A stretch of DNA of 32,168 nt from JBGTCD01 sp041749015 (lineage in GTDB: Bacteria > Bacteroidota > Bacteroidia > Cytophagales > Cyclobacteriaceae), in assembly GCA_041749015.1 (NCBI GenBank), contig JBGTCD010000051.1:1-32168 (forward strand), given 5' to 3'. This document shows positions 15,980 through 23,669 of this stretch, piece by piece (the first letter of the stretch is position 1; each line of letters starts with the position of its first letter). A model generated the notes under the pieces. That model was not told where the DNA came from, made no database searches, and saw only the letters and a list, made by a program, of their open reading frames with translations. Both the position numbers and the translations under genes were made by a program.

Positions 15980-16537
15980 TTAAAGTAGCCCTTCAATTCT
16001 TGCTTTGAACCAATCAAACATCATGTCATCTGAGATTGACAAAGTAAATTTCTCAACAAGTATCCCGTCTTTAATAATGAAGTGTGTTGGAGAAGCTATT
16101 ACTTCAAATCTTTCTTTAATTTCCTTCCTTTTAGTGCTAATTGTTTTATAGCCAAAATCTCCATTTTTATTTTAATATCTGTTTATTCTACCTTCATTTG
16201 ACATGCAAAACGAAATGAATTCAACCTCATCATTTGTTTCAAATGATGAAACTAACCGCTTTAATTGAGGTTCTTCTTGTTTACAACCTGTACACCCTAC
16301 AAACCAAATGTTTATTACTACGACCTTATCCTTTTTTGTATGGAATGCAATCGTATCACCATGAATATCAGTGAAATTAAAGTCTGGAAAAACAGAACCT
16401 CTTTCCGGCCCTTGAGGGGAGTAGTCTTTAGGAAATTCTTTTTCACCATTAACCGTTTTAAAAATTAAACTTTGTCCGAACAATATCGAATTGATAGCAG
16501 TCAGAAAAAAAATAATTGAAATAGTAATTATTCTCAT
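15980..16537 (-). pseudogene. TlpA/thioredoxin-like protein interrupted by an in-frame stop
   Basis: From the ATG at 16537 the frame encodes a signal peptide (1-21), a redoxin start (SVFPDFNFTDIHGDTIAF) and the active site FVGCTGCKQEEP (C82, C85), then stops at TAA 16172-16174 after SNEGRINRY. The same frame resumes at once and continues for 63 codons to a TAA at 15980-15982, supplying the rest of the fold including the cis-proline segment SPTHFIIKDG and a last helix ending FDWFKARIEGLL. An intact version would be about 185 residues. A single substitution (for example TTA to TAA) explains it, so this is a recent pseudogene or a base-calling error. The stop falls after the CxxC but before the cis-Pro, so the short product would not fold as a thioredoxin. 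Confidence 0.8.
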
Positions 16538-16600
16538 GATAGTAGTTCTAAGTGTATTAAATCAATTAGAAACCGATAACCACTTTTACATCACAATCCA

Positions 16601-17089
16601 TTATACAATTTCCTTTCTATCGGGATTTTGGCCTATTTCTGTCTTTATAGCCTCTAGATCTTTTTTAAACTGATCTATTTCAATTAAATACCTTATTTGT
16701 AGAAATAAATAAATAAATATTGTCGCAATTGTCGGGATCACTAATCTACCTAAACCCATTACCGGCTCGGCAAAATTAAATGTAAATGCAAGCCAAATTG
16801 GCAAACAACCGGCCCCAAAGAAAATTAATATAATGTCCACTAGTTTAAACTCTATTATCAATTGGCCCTTGTCATTAGGTGGTTTAATAAATTTTATTTG
16901 TGTGATTGGCATTTTTGGTACTACTGATAAATTTATAAATTCTGAATAATAATATAAAAGAGTCTCATTTTTGCTTAGGTAGCCTTTAAAAAATCTTTTA
17001 TTTAATTTCTTTTTAAGGCTAAAACATAAATCTTCATAGTTAAGAGAAGTTGTAAATGAGTCTTTAAATATGAGTCGTTTATATGTCAT
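16601..17089 (-). CDS. Hypothetical two-helix membrane protein
   Basis: 162 residues. The N-terminal ~85 residues are basic and mixed, with no recognised motif. Two adjacent hydrophobic helices follow (VDIILIFFGAGCLPIWLAF and LVIPTIATIFIYLFLQI), then a short charged tail (about 135-162). Overall AT-rich codon use matches the neighbouring accessory genes. I do not recognise the family. It lies 63 bases upstream of the broken TlpA-like gene on the same strand. Confidence 0.55.
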   Translation of the reverse strand: MTYKRLIFKDSFTTSLNYEDLCFSLKKKLNKRFFKGYLSKNETLLYYYSEFINLSVVPKMPITQIKFIKPPNDKGQLIIEFKLVDIILIFFGAGCLPIWLAFTFNFAEPVMGLGRLVIPTIATIFIYLFLQIRYLIEIDQFKKDLEAIKTEIGQNPDRKEIV

Positions 17090-17286
17090 TTTTAATTATT
17101 GATTAGCCATCTTGATACCCATATCCGCTATTGCGATTAAAGATACTTCCATTACAGCCATCTGATGCTTAATGTAATTTAAACCTGATACAATATACAG
17201 AAAATATTAAAACGCGGAAATGGTATAAAGCCTCAGAAGACTTAAGAGTTAGAAAAGGAAAATAATACAGGTATTGCTGCCCGCCC

Positions 17287-18609
17287 TTAAATACCCCGGT
17301 TCATATCGAACCGCTCCAGGTAGTCGGCGACTCTGCGCACCATCATGCCGCCCAATGCGCCATCGACCACCCGGTGGTCGTAGGAGTGGGAGAGGAACAT
17401 CTTATGCCTGATGGCAATGGCATCGCCCTGAGGGGTTTCGATCACGGAAGGCTTCTTCACCACGGCTCCCAATGCCATGATGCCTACCTGTGGCTGCACG
17501 ATAATCGGGGTGCCCATCACATTGCCAAATGACCCTACATTGGAAATGGTGTAGGTGCCTCCGGACAATTCGTCTGGCTTGAGCTTATTTTCTCTGGCGC
17601 GCCTGGCAAGGTCGTTGACCCTGTTGGTCAGGCCGGTGATGTTATACTGATCCGCCCGGTGAATAACCGGCACGATCAGGTTGCCGGATGGCAGGGCCAC
17701 CGCCATACCGATGTTGATGTCTTTTTTCTTGATGATCCTGGAGCCGTCCACCTGCACATTGACCATGGGGTAATCTTTGATGGCCTTCACCACGGCTTCG
17801 ATGAATATCGGGGTGAAGGTAAGGCTGTCGCCCTCCTTAGCTTTAAATTCATTCTTGACCCTGTTCCGCCAGATCACGATATTGGTGACATCAGCCTCTA
17901 CAAAAGAGGTGACATGGGGTGAAATGTGCTTGGAGGCCACCATCCGGTCTGCAATCATTTTGCGCATCCGGTCCATTTCAATGATTTCATCCTCTCCTGA
18001 AACGGATACCGGCATTGGCTCCGGTGATTTGTACTGCTGCTGGAAGGCTCCAAGGCTTGCCGGGCCTTCCTCTTTACCGTCAAGATAGGCCATGATATCC
18101 TTTTTGGTCACCCGGCCTTCCTTACCGGAACCAGGAATTTTTTCAAGTTCCCTAAGGCCTACATTTTCCTTCTCTGCGATGGTGCGCACCAGGGGGGAAT
18201 AAAATTTCCCGGATGGGGATTTGGCAGGAATTCTCCCACCTTCGGATCTGGGGGAGAGGGCAGACTCAGCTTCTACTGTTGCCAACTGTGGTTCTGATGC
18301 TTTCTCAGGGGTTTTGTCTTTGGCTGGTGCAGGTGCTTCTTTCTCCTGGCCATTGGCTTCAGCTTCTGCCTCAGTATTAATTCTGGCAATAGGGGCTCCT
18401 ACTGGCACTACATCGCCTTCTTTGGCAAGGATCTCTTTGAGCACCCCGGCATGGGTAGAGGGCACCTCCGTATCCACCTTATCGGTAGCTACTTCCAGCA
18501 GGGATTCATCTTGCTCTATGCGATCGCCCTCCTTCTTAAGCCATGCAAGTACGGTGGCTTCCATGATGCTTTCCCCCATTTTGGGCATTCTAAGGTCAAC
18601 TACTGCCAT
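17287..18609 (-). CDS. 2-oxoacid dehydrogenase E2, dihydrolipoyl acyltransferase
   Basis: 440 residues with the full E2 layout. A single lipoyl domain (1-77) has the lipoylated lysine K44 in EVATDKVDTEVPS. A Glu/Ala/Pro-rich linker follows to about 130. The peripheral subunit-binding domain (about 137-172) contains SPLVRTIAEKENVGLRELEK and GSGKEGRVTKKDI. The acyltransferase domain ends in SHSYDHRVVDGALGG with catalytic H412 and D416. It transfers the acyl group from E1-bound ThDP to CoA in the cytoplasm. The substrate (pyruvate, branched-chain or 2-oxoglutarate) is not certain; sequence flavour is closest to the branched-chain/generic bacterial E2. E1 is not adjacent. It begins 45 bases after cinA on the same strand. 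Confidence 0.92.
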   Translation of the reverse strand: MAVVDLRMPKMGESIMEATVLAWLKKEGDRIEQDESLLEVATDKVDTEVPSTHAGVLKEILAKEGDVVPVGAPIARINTEAEAEANGQEKEAPAPAKDKTPEKASEPQLATVEAESALSPRSEGGRIPAKSPSGKFYSPLVRTIAEKENVGLRELEKIPGSGKEGRVTKKDIMAYLDGKEEGPASLGAFQQQYKSPEPMPVSVSGEDEIIEMDRMRKMIADRMVASKHISPHVTSFVEADVTNIVIWRNRVKNEFKAKEGDSLTFTPIFIEAVVKAIKDYPMVNVQVDGSRIIKKKDINIGMAVALPSGNLIVPVIHRADQYNITGLTNRVNDLARRARENKLKPDELSGGTYTISNVGSFGNVMGTPIIVQPQVGIMALGAVVKKPSVIETPQGDAIAIRHKMFLSHSYDHRVVDGALGGMMVRRVADYLERFDMNRGI

Positions 18610-18654
18610 TTCGAAAACGATTTAAATAAGTATCCTGCCACAAATTTACGAAAA

Positions 18655-19908
18655 TCAGGATATTCCGACTAATATTCTTCTCAGCATATTCAAAACACTC
18701 ACTGATGCGGCTTTAATATTGATTTCACGGTCATTATATAACTGAAGTTTTTTCGTGAGGGTTTTTTCTTTTGTAGCTACCGCAATCCATACAGTTCCGA
18801 CAGGTTTTTCTTTGCTGCCACCGGAGGGGCCTGCCACCCCGCTCAAGGCCAGGCCAAAATCAGCCCTATACATCTCTTTTACATGCTCGGCCATTTCTAT
18901 CACCACTCCTTCACTCACGGCCCCATATCGCAATAAGGTACCTTCACTCACCCCGAGGAGGTCTCTTTTGAAATGGTTGTGGTAGGGAACGATGCTGCCC
19001 TGATAATATTTTGAAGACCCCGGGGCGGAGGTAATCAGATGGCTGGCATAGCCTCCTGTACAACTTTCTGCCAGGGCGAGAGTTTTATTTTGGGCGACCA
19101 GCAACCGGCCCAGGACCTCGGGCAGGGTATCCTCATCATATCCATAAATATATTTCCATGCATATTTCTGAAGCCGGTCCAGCTCAATTGATACCGCCTG
19201 TTCCAAGGCTTTGCGATCATCACCCGTGGCAGTCAGTCGGAGCTTGACCTCGGCAAGGCCGGGCAGGTAGGCGAGGCCTATTTCCTTGGGCAGGGCCTTT
19301 TCCCAGGGTTCAATGATTTCTGCCAGCCGGGACTCCCCGATGCCGACAGTCTTGATGATCTTATGGTAGATATTTGGTGCTTTAAACCTTTTTTTAAGCC
19401 TGGGGATGACGGTGTCTTCCATCATTTTCTCCATTTCGTAGGGCACACCAGGCATGGAGACCATCACCTTACCCTCCTCGTCAAACCACATCCCAGGTGC
19501 AGTGCCCAGGGTATTGGACACTTGGTCGCAGATCTCTGGAAGTTGGGCTTGTTCCAGGTTGCGGGTACTCAGCTCCCGTCCCCGCTTTTCGAAAATGTTT
19601 TTGATCTGTTCGAGGGCTTCGGGGAATTCCTTAATTCCACAGTTGAAATATTCAGCAAGGCAATCTTTGGTAAGGTCATCCTCAGTTGGGCCAAGGCCCC
19701 CGGTGATCAATACGATATCGGCTTTGGACTGGGCTACCTCAAAGGCCTCAAGAATCATCTCTTTTTGGTCGGGGATGGTCATCCTGTGCACCACTTTAAA
19801 TCCATGCAAAGTCAACTTTTCGCTGATCCAATGGCTGTTGGTATCGAGGGTCTGACCATAGAGCAACTCATCGCCTATGCTGATGATGACGGATTCCGGG
19901 AAGGGCAT
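18655..19908 (-). CDS. cinA: CinA: nicotinamide-nucleotide amidase / competence-damage protein
   Basis: 417 residues, normal family length. The N-terminal MoCF-biosynthesis-like domain shows IISIGDELLYGQTLDTNSHW and LITGGLGPTEDDLTKD. The C-terminal CinA (PncC) deamidase domain shows ALAESCTGGYASHLIT and SGVAGPSGGSKEKPVGTVW. It deamidates NMN in pyridine nucleotide recycling, and ADP-ribose pyrophosphatase activity is described for the N-terminal domain. It shares an operon with the E2 gene downstream and is divergent from the porin gene. Confidence 0.95.
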   Translation of the reverse strand: MPFPESVIISIGDELLYGQTLDTNSHWISEKLTLHGFKVVHRMTIPDQKEMILEAFEVAQSKADIVLITGGLGPTEDDLTKDCLAEYFNCGIKEFPEALEQIKNIFEKRGRELSTRNLEQAQLPEICDQVSNTLGTAPGMWFDEEGKVMVSMPGVPYEMEKMMEDTVIPRLKKRFKAPNIYHKIIKTVGIGESRLAEIIEPWEKALPKEIGLAYLPGLAEVKLRLTATGDDRKALEQAVSIELDRLQKYAWKYIYGYDEDTLPEVLGRLLVAQNKTLALAESCTGGYASHLITSAPGSSKYYQGSIVPYHNHFKRDLLGVSEGTLLRYGAVSEGVVIEMAEHVKEMYRADFGLALSGVAGPSGGSKEKPVGTVWIAVATKEKTLTKKLQLYNDREINIKAASVSVLNMLRRILVGIS

Positions 19909-20021
19909 GGAATTAAAAATTTTGTTGTTGATGCAAGATTAACAAAAGCCGGTCTAAAATTTCCCTGCCACTGAAAAAAAGTTGAATGCATTTCTTCCCT
20001 TCCGGATTTTATAGTTTAATT

Positions 20022-20065
20022 GCCAATATTAAGCCAATATTAATAAGTTAACATTAACTTAACAT
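20022..20065 (+). promoter_or_regulatory. Four 11-bp-phased repeats before the porin: candidate Pho-box array
   Basis: Four consecutive 11-mers: GCCAATATTAA (20022) and GCCAATATTAA (20033) identical, then TAAGTTAACAT (20044) and TAACTTAACAT (20055), identical at 10 of 11. The last two contain TTAACA direct repeats exactly 11 bases apart (20048 and 20059), the spacing used by PhoB/PhoP-type response regulators and the word preferred by Bacillus PhoP. 20044-20061 is also an 8+8 palindrome. It ends 35 bases before the likely porin start. Confidence 0.5.
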
Positions 20066-20100
20066 TTGAATAATAATTTATTAATTTTTAAGTAACACAT

Positions 20101-21324
20101 TTGCAAAACCAATTTTCAAAAGTGAGGGTCTTTTTCATTGCTATTTGTTTTTTATCCTTCCTGACCACCTACGGGCAGACTGGAGCCGCCGACCCAAATG
20201 ATACTATAAAATCTTCCTGGTATGAAAGCTTTTCCATCAGGGGCTATACCCAGTTTCGCTATAACCGGCTTTTTGAAACCAATCCCTTACTGAAGTGTGA
20301 ACAATGTGACAAGAGTTGGGGAGGAAATGGCGGCTTTTTTCTGCGCAGGATACGAATCATTTTTTTTGGGCAGATCAGCGAACGGGTGTATTTCTACATT
20401 CAGCCTGATTTTGCCAGCTCTGCATCTTCTACAGGACTCCACTTCGCGCAGATCAGAGATGCCTACATTGATGTGGGCCTTGATAAGTACAATGAGTTTC
20501 GCTTCAGGCTAGGTCAAAGTAAGGTGCCGTTTGGCTTTGAAAACATGCAATCCAGCCAGAACCGGTTGCCTCTTGACAGGAATGACGGACTTAATAGCGC
20601 ACTCAGCAATGAGCGTGATCTTGGAGTCTTTTTTTATTGGGCGCCAAGGGAGACACGACGGTTGTATTCCTGGCTGAATCGAGAGGGGCTCAAAAGTTCC
20701 GGTGATTATGGGGTATTGGGGCTAGGGGTATACAATGGACAGACGGCCAACAAGCCTGAGATCAATGAAAACAAACATGTGGTGGCCAGACTATCTTACC
20801 CCTTTAAAATTGGTGATCAAATCATAGAGCCAGGCATACAGACCTATAGAGGACAATACGGATTTTATCAAAATCAACTCTCTCCCGGGGTTAAACATAA
20901 CGAAACCCTCAACTATCTTGACGAAAGGGCAGCTGCCTCTTTCGTTCTTTATCCCCAGCCTTTTGGCATACAGGCTGAATATAATATAGGCCGGGGTCCT
21001 GAGTTTAATACTGCTACTGATTCCATCGAAGTGCAGAACCTCCATGGGGGTTATGTCACCTTAAGCTATTTTAAAAGGATGAACAGGCAGATAATCATTC
21101 CATTTGTGAGGGCCCAGCATTACTCCGGAGGCAAAAAGCACGAACTTGACGCCCGAAGCTATAAAGTCAGAGAGTTAGAGATCGGAGTAGAGTGGCAGCC
21201 CACTAAACATTTCGAACTGGTGGCCATGTACACTTTTTCAAGACGGCGTTTTGAGGATTTTATCAACCAGGACAACCTGCAATCCGGCAGTCTTCTGCGG
21301 CTCCAGGCCCAGATGAATTTTTAG
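20101..21324 (+). CDS. Outer-membrane porin, phosphate-selective OprO/OprP family
   Basis: About 407 residues. The signal peptide is VRVFFIAICFLSFLTTYGQ, followed by a beta-barrel protein of the OprO/P (PF07396-like) type: SIRGYTQFRYNRLF, GFFLRRIRIIFFGQISERVYFYIQPDF, FAQIRDAYIDVGLDKYNEFRFRLGQSKVPFGFENMQSSQNRLPLDR, a central ERDLGVFFYW and the terminal aromatic residue MNF of outer-membrane barrels. No ATG is available: an in-frame TAA lies at 20089, so the start is TTG 20101 or GTG 20122. By family it passes anions, classically phosphate or polyphosphate; substrate in Bacteroidota members is less certain. The Pho-box-like array upstream fits phosphate regulation. Confidence 0.85.
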   Translation: MQNQFSKVRVFFIAICFLSFLTTYGQTGAADPNDTIKSSWYESFSIRGYTQFRYNRLFETNPLLKCEQCDKSWGGNGGFFLRRIRIIFFGQISERVYFYIQPDFASSASSTGLHFAQIRDAYIDVGLDKYNEFRFRLGQSKVPFGFENMQSSQNRLPLDRNDGLNSALSNERDLGVFFYWAPRETRRLYSWLNREGLKSSGDYGVLGLGVYNGQTANKPEINENKHVVARLSYPFKIGDQIIEPGIQTYRGQYGFYQNQLSPGVKHNETLNYLDERAAASFVLYPQPFGIQAEYNIGRGPEFNTATDSIEVQNLHGGYVTLSYFKRMNRQIIIPFVRAQHYSGGKKHELDARSYKVRELEIGVEWQPTKHFELVAMYTFSRRRFEDFINQDNLQSGSLLRLQAQMNF

Positions 21325-21336
21325 TTTTAAAAGCTT

Positions 21337-21668
21337 GACCACTATTTTATCAGTGAACAGTTTTCAAATTTTGCAGCTCCTATACCCAAGCCTTCAACAA
21401 AAAATACAATCGGATGGGGAGTCTTTTTATGAAAAACTTCAAAAGAAAAGTCATTGAATCTGATGAACAGTGGCAGAAAACCTTTTTATATATTCATTTG
21501 AATCCCGTTAAACATGACTTTGTTCGATCGGTAAATGATTGGCTGTGGAGTAGTTGGGTAGCATACGAAAATTGGGAAGAAGAAAGAATAATAAATCGAG
21601 AGGAATCCCTTATTTATTTTGAAAGTGTAGACCATATTAAAGATTGTATAGACGAAATAGAGATCTAA
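21337..21668 (+). pseudogene. REP-associated (Y1/TnpA_REP) transposase remnant, frameshifted and 5'-truncated
   Basis: The open part (84 codons from ATG 21414) encodes the C-terminal region of a Y1 HUH-type REP-associated transposase: GSLFMKNFKRKVIES, YIHLNPVKHDFV and DWLWSSW. Upstream in the same frame SSYTQAFNKKYNRM belongs to the family too, and one base over, HYFISEQFSNF (21340-21372) continues the family pattern, so a single T was lost around 21369-21372. The catalytic HUH and most of the N-terminal half are missing, hence inactive. The stop codon abuts the large palindrome at 21667-21699, consistent with this family's association with short palindromic repeats. Confidence 0.75.
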
Positions 21669-21699
21669 CTTTTCCAAAGTTTCAGACTTTGGAAAAGTT
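21667..21699. repeat. Perfect 14-bp-stem palindrome, REP-like / bidirectional terminator
   Basis: AACTTTTCCAAAGT, loop TTCAG, ACTTTGGAAAAGTT: a flawless 14-bp stem filling the space between the transposase remnant and the convergent DUF4174-like fragment, whose stop codons lie on its edges. It has the look of a dispersed palindromic element mobilised by REP-associated transposases, and would also terminate transcription in both directions. Confidence 0.7.
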
Positions 21700-21947
21700 T
21701 AACCCCGGCGCTGCATCTCAACCTTGCGCATGGGCATGGTATCAATGAGGGAAAATAAGGTATCTAATTTCACTGGGGTTGTGGAGCGTAGCTTTTCGGT
21801 ACCATCTTTTCCAATAAGCAGCACCTCAAAATCATGGGTGATCCGCCACTTGCGAAACAACCTTAAATTGTCAGGAGTCTTTTCGATCATTCTAATGGTC
21901 ATGTCCCGCTCATTGATCCCGATGGTATCATCACTCAGCAAGGCCAT
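21699..21947 (-). pseudogene. DUF4174-like fragment (C-terminal part)
   Basis: 82 codons from an ATG at 21947. The C-terminal block FEVLLIGKDGTEKLRSTTP, LFSLIDTMPMRKVEMQ is characteristic of DUF4174 proteins, thioredoxin-like secreted proteins of about 120-150 residues. ERDMTIRMIE also fits. The expected N-terminal part is missing. The frame stays open upstream without an ATG to a TAA near 22119 (on this strand reading REQPSKGGAFFCSDAAS then ANCVRQM), and this stretch does not resemble the family start. I read it as a 5'-damaged gene, but a short real protein from the ATG cannot be excluded. Confidence 0.5.
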
Positions 21948-22253
21948 CTGTCTAACACAGTTAGCGGATGCCGCATCGCTACAAAAAAAAGCACCTCCCT
22001 TTGAGGGTTGCTCACGCTCTGTAATAATAAAGCCATATACAATGGTAAAAACATCATCAATGATTAAACCACACAGCCTCCTAAATGTTAGGAGCCCTCT
22101 AAAAAATCGATTTTAATGCGGTTTTTTATTTATAAAGATTCTAAATTATCATAAACTTTAGCCTAATTGGGTAGAAAAAACCATTTTTGGATTGCTTTAA
22201 GAAGGTTGAACTATGCTAAATTGATTTAACCTTCTGTAAGTATGTTTTTGGTG
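21948..22253. other. Noncoding stretch upstream of the respiratory operon
   Basis: Besides the open but start-less tail behind the DUF4174-like fragment, this stretch holds a perfect small hairpin CTCCTAA-ATG-TTAGGAG (22078-22094) and a wide inverted repeat AGAAGGTT / AACCTTCT (22200-22207 and 22228-22235, 20 bases apart, extended by AA/TT pairs). The latter ends 18 bases before the -33 element of the actA promoter and could bind a regulator. No gene is seen. Confidence 0.5.
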
Positions 22254-22284
22254 TTTGAAAAAAAAAGGCTGCGTAGTAGATTTG
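22254..22284 (+). promoter_or_regulatory. Bacteroidota sigma promoter of the actA operon
   Basis: TTTG (22254-22257), exactly 19 bases, TAGATTTG (22277-22284): an exact match to the Bacteroidota primary sigma consensus TTTG-N19-TAnnTTTG. Transcription should start near 22290, leaving a leader of about 18-37 bases before the ActA start. Confidence 0.75.
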
Positions 22285-22308
22285 TGCAGATTTTCTACAA
22301 GGCCTTAG

Positions 22309-23631
22309 ATGTTAATTCTACTAAACATGACCAATAGGTTTTTACTCTTATCCGACTTTTTACGTATTTCTTTAGTTCTATTTATTTCAGTCGCACTGAC
22401 ATTCCCGGCCCTGGCTCAGGATGCCGAAGGTGAGGAAGCTGCTGCCGAACCTGCAACTGCAAGTGGCGAGTCCTTTCCCGGGCTGTCAGCAGAGCAAGAG
22501 GTCATCGACAAGGGCAAGGCATTGTTCAATGCCAATTGTCGCTCCTGCCATAAGGTGCACGAAAATTATACCGGCCCGGCCCTGGCAAACGTATGGGAGC
22601 GGGTGCCATCCCTTGACTGGATTGTAGGATTTGTGCAGAACTCCCAGAAGGTGATAGCTTCCGGGGATGCTTATGCCAATAAAATATATCAGGAATGGAA
22701 CCAGGTAGAAATGCAGGCTTTTCCGACCTTATCCAGAGAAGAAGTACTGGCTACTATTTCTTATATACAAGACGAAACTTTAAAGGGACCTCCCTCAGCA
22801 CAGGTAGCTACCAATGGTACTGGTGAGGCTGTAGCAGGTGATGCGATCCCGGCTGCCTATCTTAATGCCATCCTTATAGGTTTGGTCATCATTTTGGTGC
22901 TAATCCTGTTTATACTCCTGCTCATTATTACAGTACTTAAAAAATACCTCCAGCAGCAAGATGGTATTACAGAAGATGACAGAGCAGTCATTGAGCCTAG
23001 ATTTGACATTGGTGGTTTGCTCAGGAGCAAAGCATTTGTAGGCCTGAGTATATTTGTATTTACTGCCATAGCCATGAAGGTGGTCATCAATGGCCTGTTT
23101 TCGATAGGGATACAGCAGGGCTATGCACCCAAGCAGCCTATTGCTTTTTCGCACGCTCTACATGCGGGTGAGTATGAGATTGACTGTAACTATTGCCATA
23201 CATCTGTATATAAGAGTAAGAATGCCAACATCCCTTCAGTCAATATTTGTATGAACTGCCATCAGTCCATCAAAACAGAATCACCTGAAGTACAAAAAAT
23301 TTGGGCTGCCTACGAAAATGATCAGCCTATCGAATGGGTAAGAATCCACAACCTGCCTGATTTATCATACTTTAATCACTCCCAGCATACTACTGTGGCA
23401 GGCCTTGATTGTCAAACCTGTCACGGGCCAATCGAGGAGATGGAAGTTGTGCGGCAGCACAGTTTGCTAACTATGGGTTGGTGTATTGACTGTCACAGGC
23501 AGACCAATATCAATGCTAAGGATAATGCTTATTACGACAAGTTAGTAGAGCTACACTCATCACCAGGAAGTTCTGCTACTCTTACGGTTGAGAATATTGG
23601 TGGTTTGGAATGTGCTAAATGTCATTATTAA
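22309..23631 (+). CDS. actA: ActA: Alternative Complex III multiheme cytochrome c with extra N-terminal monoheme domain
   Basis: 440 residues from ATG 22309 (a second in-frame ATG at 22327 is equally plausible). A signal peptide runs to about residue 37 (PALAQ). A monoheme cytochrome c domain (about 60-158) has CRSCH at 77-81, and SREEVLATISYIQ shows the class I c-type end. Transmembrane helices lie at about 185-210 and 243-262. The pentaheme ActA core has CNYCH (293), CMNCH (314), CQTCH (368), CIDCH (392) and CAKCHY (435). Role: carries electrons from the ActB iron-sulfur module to the monoheme subunit or oxidase in the periplasm. First gene of actABCDEF-coxBA. Confidence 0.92.
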   Translation: MLILLNMTNRFLLLSDFLRISLVLFISVALTFPALAQDAEGEEAAAEPATASGESFPGLSAEQEVIDKGKALFNANCRSCHKVHENYTGPALANVWERVPSLDWIVGFVQNSQKVIASGDAYANKIYQEWNQVEMQAFPTLSREEVLATISYIQDETLKGPPSAQVATNGTGEAVAGDAIPAAYLNAILIGLVIILVLILFILLLIITVLKKYLQQQDGITEDDRAVIEPRFDIGGLLRSKAFVGLSIFVFTAIAMKVVINGLFSIGIQQGYAPKQPIAFSHALHAGEYEIDCNYCHTSVYKSKNANIPSVNICMNCHQSIKTESPEVQKIWAAYENDQPIEWVRIHNLPDLSYFNHSQHTTVAGLDCQTCHGPIEEMEVVRQHSLLTMGWCIDCHRQTNINAKDNAYYDKLVELHSSPGSSATLTVENIGGLECAKCHY

Positions 23632-23669
23632 TAAAATAAATTTTAGGGCTGAAAATTTGCCTGAAGCTT

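Noticed and set aside
17103..17169. Tiny minus-strand ORF (about 21 codons, MAVMEVSLIAIADMG) upstream of the unknown membrane protein
   Set aside because: It is too short, with no family resemblance and no supporting context; it may be decayed coding sequence in the AT-rich patch.
19363..19974. Plus-strand open frame of 203 codons antisense to cinA
   Set aside because: It is the shadow of conserved cinA coding sequence and shows no domain, signal or spacing of its own.
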